Positions 1 to 6,767 of a DNA stretch of 6,956 nt are shown in pieces (position 1 is the first letter of the stretch; every line of letters starts with the position of its first letter). The stretch is from an uncultured Planctomycetaceae bacterium (GTDB lineage: Bacteria; Planctomycetota; Planctomycetia; Pirellulales; Pirellulaceae), in NCBI GenBank assembly GCA_903927685.1, contig CAIYOB010001166.1, positions 1-6,956 on the forward strand, written 5' to 3'. The position numbers and the translations under genes are program-made. The notes below the pieces were generated by a model, which was given only the letters and a program-made list of their open reading frames with translations, had not been told where the DNA came from and ran no database searches.

Positions 1-333
1 AGCAAGAACTGGGGGCTCGCCACTCGTACCTCGTGGCTCGACCCCAGCCACCCAACCCCAATTCTTAGGTTGGACAAAGCACTAGGCATTTCGTGCGCAT
101 CGGTTCTCTCGGGCCCCATTCGACACAGCGGTCCCACGCAACCCCGGAAGCCTCCCGGCCCCTGAAAAGGAGCGAGTTCTCCCTGCCCCCTGGCCTGCCC
201 TGGACGCGATGGGCACAAACGTGCACCTGGGGGTGCCAGTGGAGAAGTCCACCAGTCCTCTGGATGGCGGCCTTCCTTACCCCAAGCCTCGATCTGGAGC
301 ACCGGGGCGTGGAACCACTTCGCGAACGTTGCC
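1..333. other. Left-edge non-coding stretch, no gene recognised
   Basis: I see no convincing gene in this stretch. An open frame on the plus strand (93-386) has no recognisable domain, is rich in Arg, Pro and Trp as expected of chance frames in GC-rich DNA, and runs into the 3' end of the minus-strand NYN gene. The stretch contains a nested hairpin near the left edge (9-47, listed separately) and short hairpins at 213-224 (GCAC/GTGC), 223-236 (GCACC/GGTGC) and 239-252 (GTGGA/TCCAC). These small hairpins lie downstream of the NYN gene stop in its direction of transcription, but no T-run follows them, so I do not call a terminator. Confidence 0.5.
9..47. repeat. Nested hairpin, possible dispersed palindromic element
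   Basis: CTGGGG (9-14) pairs perfectly with CCCCAG (42-47), and GCCAC (19-23) with GTGGC (33-37). They are separated by a symmetric 4x4 internal loop (15-18 and 38-41) and close on a 9-base loop. A competing stem pairs GTGGCT (33-38) with AGCCAC (46-51), so two folds exclude each other. The element stands outside any gene. It resembles, from general impression only, the GGGGGCTCG...CGACCCCAGCCACCC elements between genes in some planctomycete genomes. Only one copy is visible here, so repeat status is an inference. Confidence 0.4.
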
Positions 334-984
334 TCAGAAGGGCAGCGGATCGCGTTCGGGCCGCGAATCGTCCTGCGGATAGGTGATCAGCCCCTGCTCG
401 TCGATCAGCACGATTTCACGCGAGATCAGCTCGTTCAACACGGCGTTCGGATCGACACCGGGCTGGTGTTGGAAGTAGGCGCGGATGCTCTTCGTCAACG
501 ACTCCCTGCGCTTGGGACGAGGGGTTCCCGGGCGCAGGCGTTTCTCGATGTAGGTCCGCACGCCGTCGCCGGAAATCGCCGCGCTCGGCTCGCCCGCTTT
601 GCCGACCCGCCGCGCCCGGCGATTTTCGCGGTGCAGCAGGTCGACGACGTGATCCAGGTCCTGATCGCCGGACAGGATTACGAACTCCGTATCCGGCGGC
701 ATTTCCGCCAGCAGTCGGCCGGCCCAGAACGTCAGCCCAAAATCGGCCGCGTTCTTGCCCTTGATCCGCATTCCGACGAATTCCAACCGTCCCTCCTGAA
801 TCGCCGCCGCCAGCGAGCGCACCAACGACAGGCCCAGCCGCGGCTCGACGGCGCCATAACAGGCGATGATCCGCGAAAAGGTGTCCAGTTCAACAGGCAG
901 ACGGGCCAATTGCTGAGGGCAATTGTCCAGGTCGATCAGCAGGACTCGCGGATCGGTTGCCAAGGTCAACTCGGTTTGATTCAT
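334..984 (-). CDS. NYN/PIN-like domain protein with C-terminal winged-helix-like tail
   Basis: This is a 216-residue protein with the pattern of the NYN (PIN-like, DUF88/LabA-type) nuclease superfamily. The N-terminal strand LLIDLDNCP (residues 15-23) supplies D18, D20 and N21. KGKNAADFGL (75-84) supplies D81, and FVILSGDQDLDHVV (101-114) supplies D107 and D109. This spacing of acidic residues matches the metal-binding pocket of PIN-like RNases. Residues about 160-204 (helix, helix, then VLIDEQGLITY) look like a small winged-helix domain, as in other NYN proteins with nucleic-acid-binding tails; this part is inferred. There is no signal peptide, so it is probably cytoplasmic and may process RNA; the target is unknown. 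The ATG at 984 is the first start in frame. Only a GAGG two bases from it is visible, so the ribosome binding site is weak. The gene is divergent from the beta-helix gene and has no operon partner in view. Confidence 0.8.
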   Translation of the reverse strand: MNQTELTLATDPRVLLIDLDNCPQQLARLPVELDTFSRIIACYGAVEPRLGLSLVRSLAAAIQEGRLEFVGMRIKGKNAADFGLTFWAGRLLAEMPPDTEFVILSGDQDLDHVVDLLHRENRRARRVGKAGEPSAAISGDGVRTYIEKRLRPGTPRPKRRESLTKSIRAYFQHQPGVDPNAVLNELISREIVLIDEQGLITYPQDDSRPERDPLPF

Positions 985-1033
985 AGCCTCAAGTTCAAGG
1001 GTTCAGACTCAGGTACGACAGCGGAGAACGATG

Positions 1034-1062
1034 TTGAAGCTCCTGGGGTGAAGGGGTACAGT
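1034..1062 (+). promoter_or_regulatory. Candidate sigma70-type promoter for the beta-helix gene
   Basis: TTGAAG (1034-1039, four of six matches to TTGACA) is followed after exactly 17 bases by TACAGT (1057-1062, four of six matches to TATAAT). Transcription would start near 1069, leaving a leader of about 20 bases with the GAGGAGG ribosome binding site. Both boxes are imperfect, so this is a positional inference. Confidence 0.3.
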
Positions 1063-1086
1063 ATACCGTTCCGAGGAGGCTGTCTA
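1060..1086 (-). promoter_or_regulatory. Candidate promoter for the NYN gene, overlapping the divergent one
   Basis: On the minus strand TAGACA (1086-1081, five of six matches to the -35 consensus) precedes TATACT (1065-1060, five of six matches to the -10 consensus), with a 15-base spacer that is shorter than ideal. It shares the palindrome GTATAC (1061-1066) with the plus-strand candidate. The two polymerase sites could not be occupied at once. The NYN leader would be about 70 bases. Confidence 0.3.
1073..1079 (+). promoter_or_regulatory. Strong ribosome binding site fixing the beta-helix gene start
   Basis: GAGGAGG ends nine bases before the ATG at 1089. It is the strongest Shine-Dalgarno match in this stretch and supports that ATG, which also opens directly into a signal peptide. 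Confidence 0.75.
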
Positions 1087-1088
1087 CT

Positions 1089-2315
1089 ATGGATCTGAGC
1101 TGCTTGAAGGCGTTCCTGTTGGGGATTCTGCTGGCCGGGGTCGGCGGAGCCGCCGAGTCGGTGGGCCCTCCGGTCCAGTCGTGGTTCCCCAAGGCTCCGC
1201 CGCTGGCCAAGCCCGCCGGGCCGGTCGTGCGTGTGGCCAGCGTGGACGAACTGTACGCGGCGGCTCGGGAGATCCAGCCCGGCGGGACGATCCTGGTGGC
1301 CGACGGGTACTACCGGCTGCCGCGGTACTTCGAACTGCACGCCGATAACGTGACGCTCCGCAGCGAATCCGGCCAGCGGGACCGCGTGATTTTCGACGGC
1401 CAAGGCCGCTTGGGGGAACTGGTCGGGATCACGGGCTGCTGGGGCGTGACGATCGCCGACCTGACCGTGCAGAACGTCAAGTGGAACGGCATCAAGCTGA
1501 ACTCGGACCGCGGCGTGGGTCGCGTCACGATCTACAACTGTGTGATTCACAACGTCTGGCAGCGGGGCGTCAAGGGAGTGGCGGTCCCAGCGGAGGATCG
1601 CGAGCGGTTGCGGCCGGCGGACTGCCGCGTGCAGTACTGCCTGTTCTACAACGACCGGCCCAAGCAATTCGAGGACGACGAAGCGGACCGGCCAGACAAT
1701 TTCCACGGGAATTACATCGGCGGGATTGATGTGATGTACGCCCAGCGGTGGACGATTTCCGACAACGTGTTTGTCGGCATCCGCGGCCGCACGGGCGAAG
1801 CTCGCGGCGCGGTCTTCCTGTGGGTGGATGCCCGGGACTGTGTGGTCGAGCGGAATATCGTGATCGATTGCGACAGCGGCATCTGCCTGGGCAACAGCCA
1901 TCGCGGGCCCGGCATCCAGGTGCATTGCACCGGCTGCGTCGTCCGCAACAACTTCGTCACCCGCTGTCCGGAAAACGGCATCCTGGCCGACTACACCCGC
2001 GACTGCCGGATCCTCCACAACACGATTCACGATCCCGGCTCGCGACTGCGGCGGCTGATCCGCCTGGTCCACGACAACGATGGCCTGGTGGTGGCCAACA
2101 ATCTGCTGAGCGGTCCCGAAATGCGCGTGGAGACCGCCAGTCCGATGCGGATCGAAGGCAACCAGACCTGCGACGCCAGCGACTGGTTCGTGCAGGCCGA
2201 GCAAGGCAACCTGAACTTGACCGCGAACGCGTCTCGATCCGTCTCAGCGGGGGCGCGATTGGACGGCGTCTCGGAAGATCCCGCTCGTCCGGCCTCGCCT
2301 GTGCCCGGCCGATAG
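1089..2315 (+). CDS. Secreted right-handed parallel beta-helix protein (polysaccharide lyase-like)
   Basis: This is a 408-residue protein. Residues 1-22 form a signal peptide (hydrophobic run AFLLGILLAGVGGAA), so it is exported. After a Pro-rich linker, VASVDELYAAAREIQPGGTILVADGYY (49-75) is the usual opening of pectate lyase/chondroitinase-B-type beta-helix proteins. Repeating rungs follow: NVTLRS, GVTIADLTVQNVKWNGIKLN (119-138), RVTIYNCVIHNV, WTISDNVFVGIRG, CVVERNIVIDCDSGICLGNS (251-270), CVVRNNFVTRCPENGIL (283-299), CRILHNTIHD (306-315) and LVVANNLLSG (333-342). Such coils usually bind or cleave acidic polysaccharides. I cannot identify the catalytic Lys/Arg pair of family PL6, so the activity is open. 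The C-terminus past about 380 has no rungs and reads as a low-complexity tail. The start is supported by GAGGAGG nine bases upstream. It converges on the glycoside hydrolase gene, and both products are exported and carbohydrate-related. Confidence 0.85.
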   Translation: MDLSCLKAFLLGILLAGVGGAAESVGPPVQSWFPKAPPLAKPAGPVVRVASVDELYAAAREIQPGGTILVADGYYRLPRYFELHADNVTLRSESGQRDRVIFDGQGRLGELVGITGCWGVTIADLTVQNVKWNGIKLNSDRGVGRVTIYNCVIHNVWQRGVKGVAVPAEDRERLRPADCRVQYCLFYNDRPKQFEDDEADRPDNFHGNYIGGIDVMYAQRWTISDNVFVGIRGRTGEARGAVFLWVDARDCVVERNIVIDCDSGICLGNSHRGPGIQVHCTGCVVRNNFVTRCPENGILADYTRDCRILHNTIHDPGSRLRRLIRLVHDNDGLVVANNLLSGPEMRVETASPMRIEGNQTCDASDWFVQAEQGNLNLTANASRSVSAGARLDGVSEDPARPASPVPGR

Positions 2316-2361
2316 CCCCGCCGCCCGGAACGGGAACGTATTGCGTGGTCGGGCCGCAAGG

Positions 2362-5220
2362 CTACCGTCCGCCGGCTTGGCCGTCGCGTGCCCACGGGTC
2401 CGTGGCGTGTGCGTCGAGGAAACGGGCCAACCCCCAGACCGCATGGTCCCAGCCATAGCCGTCGCCGGCGTTCAAGACGCGGAGCGTGAGTTCCTTGGCC
2501 CTCGCAAGATCGACGACCATTTCGTGGCTTTGCCGCGGCCGCATGATCGGGCTCTCCGCCTTGTTCTGGCCGTCCACCAACACCTGGAACTGAACGCTGC
2601 CTTTCTCGCCGGCGTCGTCCAACCCGACCGTGGCCTTGAACACAGTCCATCCCCGGCCATCCACGTCGAAGACGATGTCGGCGGGCGTGCTGTCGTTGCA
2701 GGCGTGCGTCCACAGGGCCTTGTCCAGACGCCGGCCGTTGATGTGAACTGGCTGGCCGTGCAGGTTCACATCGCGGCGCACCGGATTCTCGGCGCCAGCG
2801 TTGGCGCGGACCCAGGGCACGTCCGAAGCGAACGTGACTCCGCGGGCCAAGATGTCCGGCGTGCAAAACGTCCCGCAAGGTCCGCTGTGCAACGTCGGTC
2901 CGCCGTGAGCCAGGGCCTCGACCTTCCAGGACAATGTGCGGCAAGGCGGAAGCCGGGGGAACACGACCGGCGGGAAGGCGACCAGTTGCCGCGCGAGCAC
3001 CTCGCGAAAGTCCGGCGTGCCGCCCAGGGTCACCCGGTACAGCCGCGCGTTCCGACTGGCTTCCCAATCCAATTCGGCCGAAGTCGCCAACAGCCCCGCG
3101 GCGGTCTTCGCCGGCTTCAGGGCAAAGGCGTCCGGCTCGTGAAGCTCGGCCGGCTTGCCCAGCGCCGCGTCTTGCAGGAAGACGATCTCGCTGCTCAACG
3201 GTTCTGGCAACGACAGCGTCAGTCCGGACCGCATCAAGTCGGCGCCGGTTTGCTCCGTCGGCGCCAGGGAACCATCCTCACACCACAACCAGTACCTGGC
3301 CTTGGCATCCAGGCCCTTGAAGACGATCGCCGCGGAATCCAGCGGGCTGTCGGGCCGAAACACGTAGACGGCCCCTTTCCCAGCGGCCGGGTCGTAATAC
3401 TCGACGCCGTCCCACGCCTTGTCGTCCGGTCGCGGAAAGATGTGGTACAGATTGGCGTGGCGGATCAAGGGGCGGAGTTGCGTCTTGTAGGTGCTGACGG
3501 CCTGTTGGACGAGCGCCTTCTGCGAATCCGTCCAGATCGGCCCGCCGTTGCCGCCGTGGGGTGCATCGGGATGCCAATAGGCCGCTCCCAGCGAAGCCGA
3601 GCGGAACTCGTAGACCGATCCCGCCGCCTGCCACTCGGCCCACGAGCCGCACAGGGTCGCGATCTGCAAGGGGTGGATCGCGTACGAAGCATCGTAGAAC
3701 GCGCGGCGGGCATCAATCGGATAGTAGCGATCCTGGTTCTGAATCCGCGTGCAGCGTCGGAGGATCCCATAGTCCTTGATTCGCCCCCCGCCGGAACAGT
3801 TCTCGTACGCGAAATTGGGAATCGTCGCGGACAGCGAATCGAGCACCTCGTAGTAGCCCTTGGTCTGCCAATAGCCGGCGTCCTGGGCATAGTGGGCGCG
3901 GGTACCGGCACCGTAACTGCCGGTCTGCAACACGTTGCCGTCCGTGCCGTCCGAGCGAATAAAGTCGACGCGGAGACCGTCATACAGCTGCCTGGCGTCA
4001 TCGCGGCGATGCTGCATGCCCTCGACGGTGGTCATCGCCGGATTGCAGTTCCAATACAGGCCGAACCGCATTCCCTTGGCGTGCGCGTAATCGCGGGCCG
4101 CAAGGATCCCCGAGGGCCAGTCGAGCGGATCGCCGACGGGCGGGTGCGGCCGGTGTGTCGTGTCGCCCTGCCACCAGTTGATGTCCAGGACGACTTCCTC
4201 AAAGCCGAGCGGCGCGGCCGCGTCGATCAGGGGATAGTAGTCGATCTCGGAAGGATCCCAACTGCCCTGGCCCTTGCCGGTCGCCGCGAACGCGTTCCAT
4301 TCCACCTTGGGATAGCTGGCATCGTCCCTGACGAGAGCGGGCATCGAGTAGCGGAACAGGTATTTATGCACGCTGTGCGCGGCATCGTCCATGTCGCCTT
4401 GGTAGGCGCCGAGGAAGGCCGGTGGCACCTCGAACGTCTCGCCCGCCGCCAGGTCGGTCTTGAAATCGTCCCCGCTGCCGGCGCGCAGCCTCAGCCCGCC
4501 GCGTTCCGGCAAGCCCGAGACCGTCATCCGCCCTAGGCTCCATTCCCAGCCGACGTAGAGGCCGTGCTCGCCGCCGGCGTCGACCAGCGCGTACGGGATG
4601 AAGTCCTGCTGCTCGCTGACCGGCAGCGTCTTCTGGTAGCCGGCGTCGAACGAGTCGCGGTACACGCCGACCGGGTCGGGCAGGCTGCCGTCATCGTTGA
4701 TATAGCAGACGCGGGCGTCCTGTGGAGGAGCGACAACCTGCAGATCAAGGCTCTCCTGTGCGTAGATCGTGATCGCCTGGTCCGCCTTGTTGTGGACGAA
4801 CATCGTATGCCGCACCGGGCCGGGACCGCTACGGGCGTGCCAGACCGAGGTCAACTCGAGCGCCGGGGCGGCGTTGGCGAACGTCAACGTGAGCTTGGTG
4901 CCGTCCGCATGGTCGACGACGCCGTGCTGGAAGACCCAATCCAGCGTGTGCGGCATCCCGTCGACGTCTGCTCGGCGGAGGAGGGGAAACGGGGAGGGCG
5001 TCGCCGTCCAGTTCCAGCCGGCCGGGCTGGTCAACTGCCGAAGGTACAGCCGCTGGTCCGGTCCCACGCCGACGACCAGCGTCGTGTCGGCAGTGGCCAA
5101 GGTCCAACCAGGCGACGCCGGGACAGCTTCGTCTCGCGGCGGTTCCGCCGCCCAGGCGGCCAGCGGACCGCCGAGTAAGATGACGACCGTGATGACTGCT
5201 CGCCCAGCGCCCGCTCTCAT
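2362..5220 (-). CDS. Secreted GH36/melibiase-like glycoside hydrolase with C-terminal NPCBM domain
   Basis: This is a 952-residue protein, probably an exported alpha-galactosidase-type enzyme of clan GH-D; the substrate is uncertain. Residues 1-25 are a signal peptide (AVITVVILLGGPLAAWAA). Residues about 30-290 look like the N-terminal beta-sandwich, and about 300-600 like the TIM barrel. Barrel landmarks are VVLDINWW (343-350), GLYWNCNP (387-394), GLRVDF (415-420, D419 at the place of the GH36 nucleophile KWD), ENCSGGGR (473-480, the GH36 CxSGGGR hallmark) and QNQD (494-497, D497 where the acid/base Asp of SDxxD falls). A C-terminal beta domain and a fibronectin III-like stretch (about 715-790) follow. 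An NPCBM-like module (about 794-937) ends in the typical DHAVWGLARF. The start at 5220 is preferred over an in-frame ATG at 5271, because GGAGGT sits six bases upstream and the signal peptide begins there. The motifs are divergent from canonical GH36, so another clan GH-D family is possible. Confidence 0.85.
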   Translation of the reverse strand: MRAGAGRAVITVVILLGGPLAAWAAEPPRDEAVPASPGWTLATADTTLVVGVGPDQRLYLRQLTSPAGWNWTATPSPFPLLRRADVDGMPHTLDWVFQHGVVDHADGTKLTLTFANAAPALELTSVWHARSGPGPVRHTMFVHNKADQAITIYAQESLDLQVVAPPQDARVCYINDDGSLPDPVGVYRDSFDAGYQKTLPVSEQQDFIPYALVDAGGEHGLYVGWEWSLGRMTVSGLPERGGLRLRAGSGDDFKTDLAAGETFEVPPAFLGAYQGDMDDAAHSVHKYLFRYSMPALVRDDASYPKVEWNAFAATGKGQGSWDPSEIDYYPLIDAAAPLGFEEVVLDINWWQGDTTHRPHPPVGDPLDWPSGILAARDYAHAKGMRFGLYWNCNPAMTTVEGMQHRRDDARQLYDGLRVDFIRSDGTDGNVLQTGSYGAGTRAHYAQDAGYWQTKGYYEVLDSLSATIPNFAYENCSGGGRIKDYGILRRCTRIQNQDRYYPIDARRAFYDASYAIHPLQIATLCGSWAEWQAAGSVYEFRSASLGAAYWHPDAPHGGNGGPIWTDSQKALVQQAVSTYKTQLRPLIRHANLYHIFPRPDDKAWDGVEYYDPAAGKGAVYVFRPDSPLDSAAIVFKGLDAKARYWLWCEDGSLAPTEQTGADLMRSGLTLSLPEPLSSEIVFLQDAALGKPAELHEPDAFALKPAKTAAGLLATSAELDWEASRNARLYRVTLGGTPDFREVLARQLVAFPPVVFPRLPPCRTLSWKVEALAHGGPTLHSGPCGTFCTPDILARGVTFASDVPWVRANAGAENPVRRDVNLHGQPVHINGRRLDKALWTHACNDSTPADIVFDVDGRGWTVFKATVGLDDAGEKGSVQFQVLVDGQNKAESPIMRPRQSHEMVVDLARAKELTLRVLNAGDGYGWDHAVWGLARFLDAHATDPWARDGQAGGR

Positions 5221-5226
5221 GTTGCG

Positions 5227-5232
5227 ACCTCC
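5227..5232 (-). promoter_or_regulatory. Ribosome binding site deciding the hydrolase start
   Basis: On the minus strand GGAGGT lies six bases before the ATG at 5220. The longer in-frame start at 5271 would add 17 charged and polar residues ahead of the signal peptide, so this site decides the start. Confidence 0.75.
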
Positions 5233-5292
5233 GGTAAGACGTTGCTCAACGCGTGGCCGGCATTGTACCACATGTCGAAACCGGAAGCGTCA

Positions 5293-5333
5293 GCGAGGAC
5301 GAACATCCGCGAGGACGAACATCCGTCCCTCGC
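5293..5333. repeat. 16-bp perfect tandem repeat joined to a hairpin
   Basis: GCGAGGACGAACATCC occurs twice head to tail (5293-5308 and 5309-5324) without a mismatch. The second copy also forms a hairpin: GCGAGGACG (5309-5317) pairs with CGTCCCTCGC (5324-5333) over nine pairs with one bulged base, around the loop AACATC. It lies 73-113 bases upstream of the hydrolase start codon. It could be a duplicated intergenic palindrome or a regulator binding site; the sequence alone does not decide. Confidence 0.7.
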
Positions 5334-5435
5334 CCCGGTACTCCCTGGACAGGGCTGGGGTTTGTTGCGCAACGTGAGGGGGCTAGATTGGCAATTGGAG
5401 TGTGAGCTAGCCTGGCACGTTCTGCCTTTGTTCGG

Positions 5436-5855
5436 TCATCCAGCGCAGTTGTGTCCAGACCTCATCAAGAAATCCAGCCATTCCTTGTCCGCGCACGAAA
5501 ACCCAAAGAACCGCTCAAGACCACGGAAGACATCGGCGAAGTCGATATCGTCCCATGTCCCATCGGCTTTCATCAACGTGTCGATTTGCGTATCCGCATC
5601 AAACGGATCGTCAACGCCGATGATGTCATGCCAAGCCTCTCGAAGGCCGCAGAGGACTTGCGATTCTGTGTACCGTCCAGCCGTCACATCAGGATCCGTT
5701 TCAGCAGGCGAGTAGTCGTCAGTCGAACGACTGCGGTAACCCGGCGGCGGCCAAGTGATTTCGATTTCAGAATCCGCCCGATCCGCCGCTCGGGTTGACC
5801 GCCTTGTTCGGCGCCGTTTATCTGACTGCACTTTAGGGAATGACGCTGTGGTCAA
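5436..5855 (-). CDS. Small acidic protein, faintly acyl-carrier/DUF1493-like, TTG start
   Basis: This is a 139-residue protein I do not recognise with certainty. The first third is basic, then disordered (KRRRTRRSTR at 13-22, then WPPPGYRSRS). Residues about 67-132 are acidic and helical: LREAWHDIIGVDDPFDADTQ, then DDIDFADVFRGLERFFGF. This last stretch resembles the region around helix II of acyl carrier proteins or of DUF1493 proteins, but the Ser that would carry phosphopantetheine is absent (DDID at 102-105), so a carrier role is not supported. The proposed start is TTG at 5855, whose bases overlap the stop of the upstream gene as TTGA (5855-5852). AAGGAT (5866-5861) lies five bases upstream as ribosome binding site. 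There is no signal peptide, so it is probably cytoplasmic, unlike its exported partner. It is likely co-transcribed and translationally coupled. Confidence 0.65.
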   Translation of the reverse strand: MTTASFPKVQSDKRRRTRRSTRAADRADSEIEITWPPPGYRSRSTDDYSPAETDPDVTAGRYTESQVLCGLREAWHDIIGVDDPFDADTQIDTLMKADGTWDDIDFADVFRGLERFFGFSCADKEWLDFLMRSGHNCAG

Positions 5856-6739
5856 TTCCGATCCTTGACCACCCGCTTGTAAACTATCATCAAATGCCCC
5901 ATGCCAGCCTCAGCGCCCGTTGAGAACACCGTAGGCCGTGGTTTGTTCTTTGCGGCGTAGCAAAGAGTAAGCGTGTCGTCTTCGAGCAGGATGATTCCTT
6001 GCAAGACATCACTCCAATCCCTTCTGCCGGCCTCATCAATGGTCACGGGATTCTCCGCTTCATTGAGTCGATATTGAACATTTCCTACGAGTGACGGTCC
6101 TTGTCCTTCGCTTGATCCAACCGGGGTGTAGGATTTCATCATGCCGTCATTCGTAACCATAAGAAAACACCCATCGGGGTCCTTCAGTTGCTTTCCATCC
6201 ACAGTCCGACTCTGCTGAAGCCACTTCCCTGGCAGGCTGCCTTGCAAGCGTTTCGAGACCTCTAGTTCATTGCCGTCTTTGCCTACCGGCCGGGCTGGTG
6301 CAGGCTCAACGAAATCATTTACCCGAAGCTCGTAGACACTCCCGCCAAGCTCTTCTGGCACCATCACCCTCAGGGTGAGCTTGTCCAATTGGGCACGATC
6401 GGCGTGAAAACTGACGACGACGCGCCCCGGTTTCGACCGATCCTCCTTGAGCGGTAGGGTCAGCGTCGGTTGGTCTCGCTCACCGACCTGCAAATTCACA
6501 CCGCTACGGTCCCCAAACTTGCCCTTAGGGCTGAATTCCTCGAACGTGCCCTCGGTTTTGAACTCCAGTTCCACGCGGACTTGGTTGGGTTGGTTGGGGC
6601 TGTCGGCCGACGCTCGGACTTCCATGCCCAGTTTCTTGGCCTCCTCTGTTGAGACGAAAACAACATCCCAAGAGGCGAAGCACCTCCCAGAGACGACGAA
6701 GAGAAGGAACGTGACAACGAGGCTGAATACCGTCTTCAT
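5852..6739 (-). CDS. Exported protein with C-terminal TIGR03067 domain (Planctomycetes)
   Basis: This is a 295-residue protein. Residues 1-23 form a signal peptide (TVFSLVVTFLLFVVSGRCFA). The Cys at 20 is preceded by Arg, so it is not a convincing lipobox. Residues about 25-145 form an uncharacterised beta-rich domain of alternating hydrophobic strands. Residues about 163-290 match the TIGR03067 family: LQGSLPGKWLQQSRTVDGKQL at the front, QGIILLEDDTLTLCYAAKNK (247-266), PRPTVFST (267-274) and a closing VYKRV. This family is expanded in Planctomycetes and has a lipocalin-like beta pattern; its function is unknown. The ATG at 6739 has GGAG seven bases upstream (6750-6747). It is the first gene of a two-gene unit and overlaps the next by four bases. 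It begins 67 bases after the predicted 3' end of a group II intron, so its native promoter may have been displaced. Its DNA is less GC-rich than the hydrolase gene. Confidence 0.85.
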   Translation of the reverse strand: MKTVFSLVVTFLLFVVSGRCFASWDVVFVSTEEAKKLGMEVRASADSPNQPNQVRVELEFKTEGTFEEFSPKGKFGDRSGVNLQVGERDQPTLTLPLKEDRSKPGRVVVSFHADRAQLDKLTLRVMVPEELGGSVYELRVNDFVEPAPARPVGKDGNELEVSKRLQGSLPGKWLQQSRTVDGKQLKDPDGCFLMVTNDGMMKSYTPVGSSEGQGPSLVGNVQYRLNEAENPVTIDEAGRRDWSDVLQGIILLEDDTLTLCYAAKNKPRPTVFSTGAEAGMGHLMIVYKRVVKDRN

Positions 6740-6767
6740 AGCAACACTCCATTTTGCGGTTACGCGG

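Larger units (their letters stand above)
5221..5435. other. Intergenic region with repeats and palindromes
   Basis: I find no gene here. It is the upstream region of the glycoside hydrolase gene and the downstream region of the minus-strand unit 5436-6739. It contains a tandem repeat (5293-5324, listed separately), the palindrome GTTGCGCAAC (5364-5373), CCCTG-GA-CAGGG (5343-5354) and a 6-bp stem GGCTAG/CTAGCC (5381-5386 with 5407-5412, 20-base loop). That stem could end transcription of the 5436-6739 unit, but no T-run follows. TACAAT on the minus strand (5267-5262) is a possible -10 box for the hydrolase gene without a good -35. Confidence 0.55.

Noticed and set aside
93..386. A 97-codon open frame on the plus strand
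   Set aside because: No domain and no clear ribosome binding site, and it overlaps the end of the better supported NYN gene.
981..2204. A 407-codon open frame on the minus strand
   Set aside because: It is antisense to the beta-helix gene, with a His/Asp/Val-rich translation typical of a shadow frame and no domain.
2324..2334. CCCG-GAA-CGGG as terminator between the convergent genes
   Set aside because: The stem is only four pairs with a three-base loop and no T-run on either strand.
2341..4536. A 731-codon open frame on the plus strand
   Set aside because: It lies antisense to the glycoside hydrolase gene, whose strong domain motifs leave no doubt about the coding strand. Long antisense frames are common in GC-rich DNA, and the translation has no recognisable domain.
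5262..5267. TACAAT on the minus strand as the hydrolase promoter -10 box
   Set aside because: A good -10 match, but no -35 box at 15-19 bases; mentioned only under the intergenic entry.
5381..5412. GGCTAG/CTAGCC stem as terminator of the 5436-6739 unit
   Set aside because: Six pairs around a 20-base loop without a T-run is too weak to call.
6670..6739. Lipoprotein signal in the TIGR03067 protein (Cys20)
   Set aside because: The residues before the Cys are SGR, which do not fit a lipobox; an ordinary signal peptidase site after CFA is more likely.
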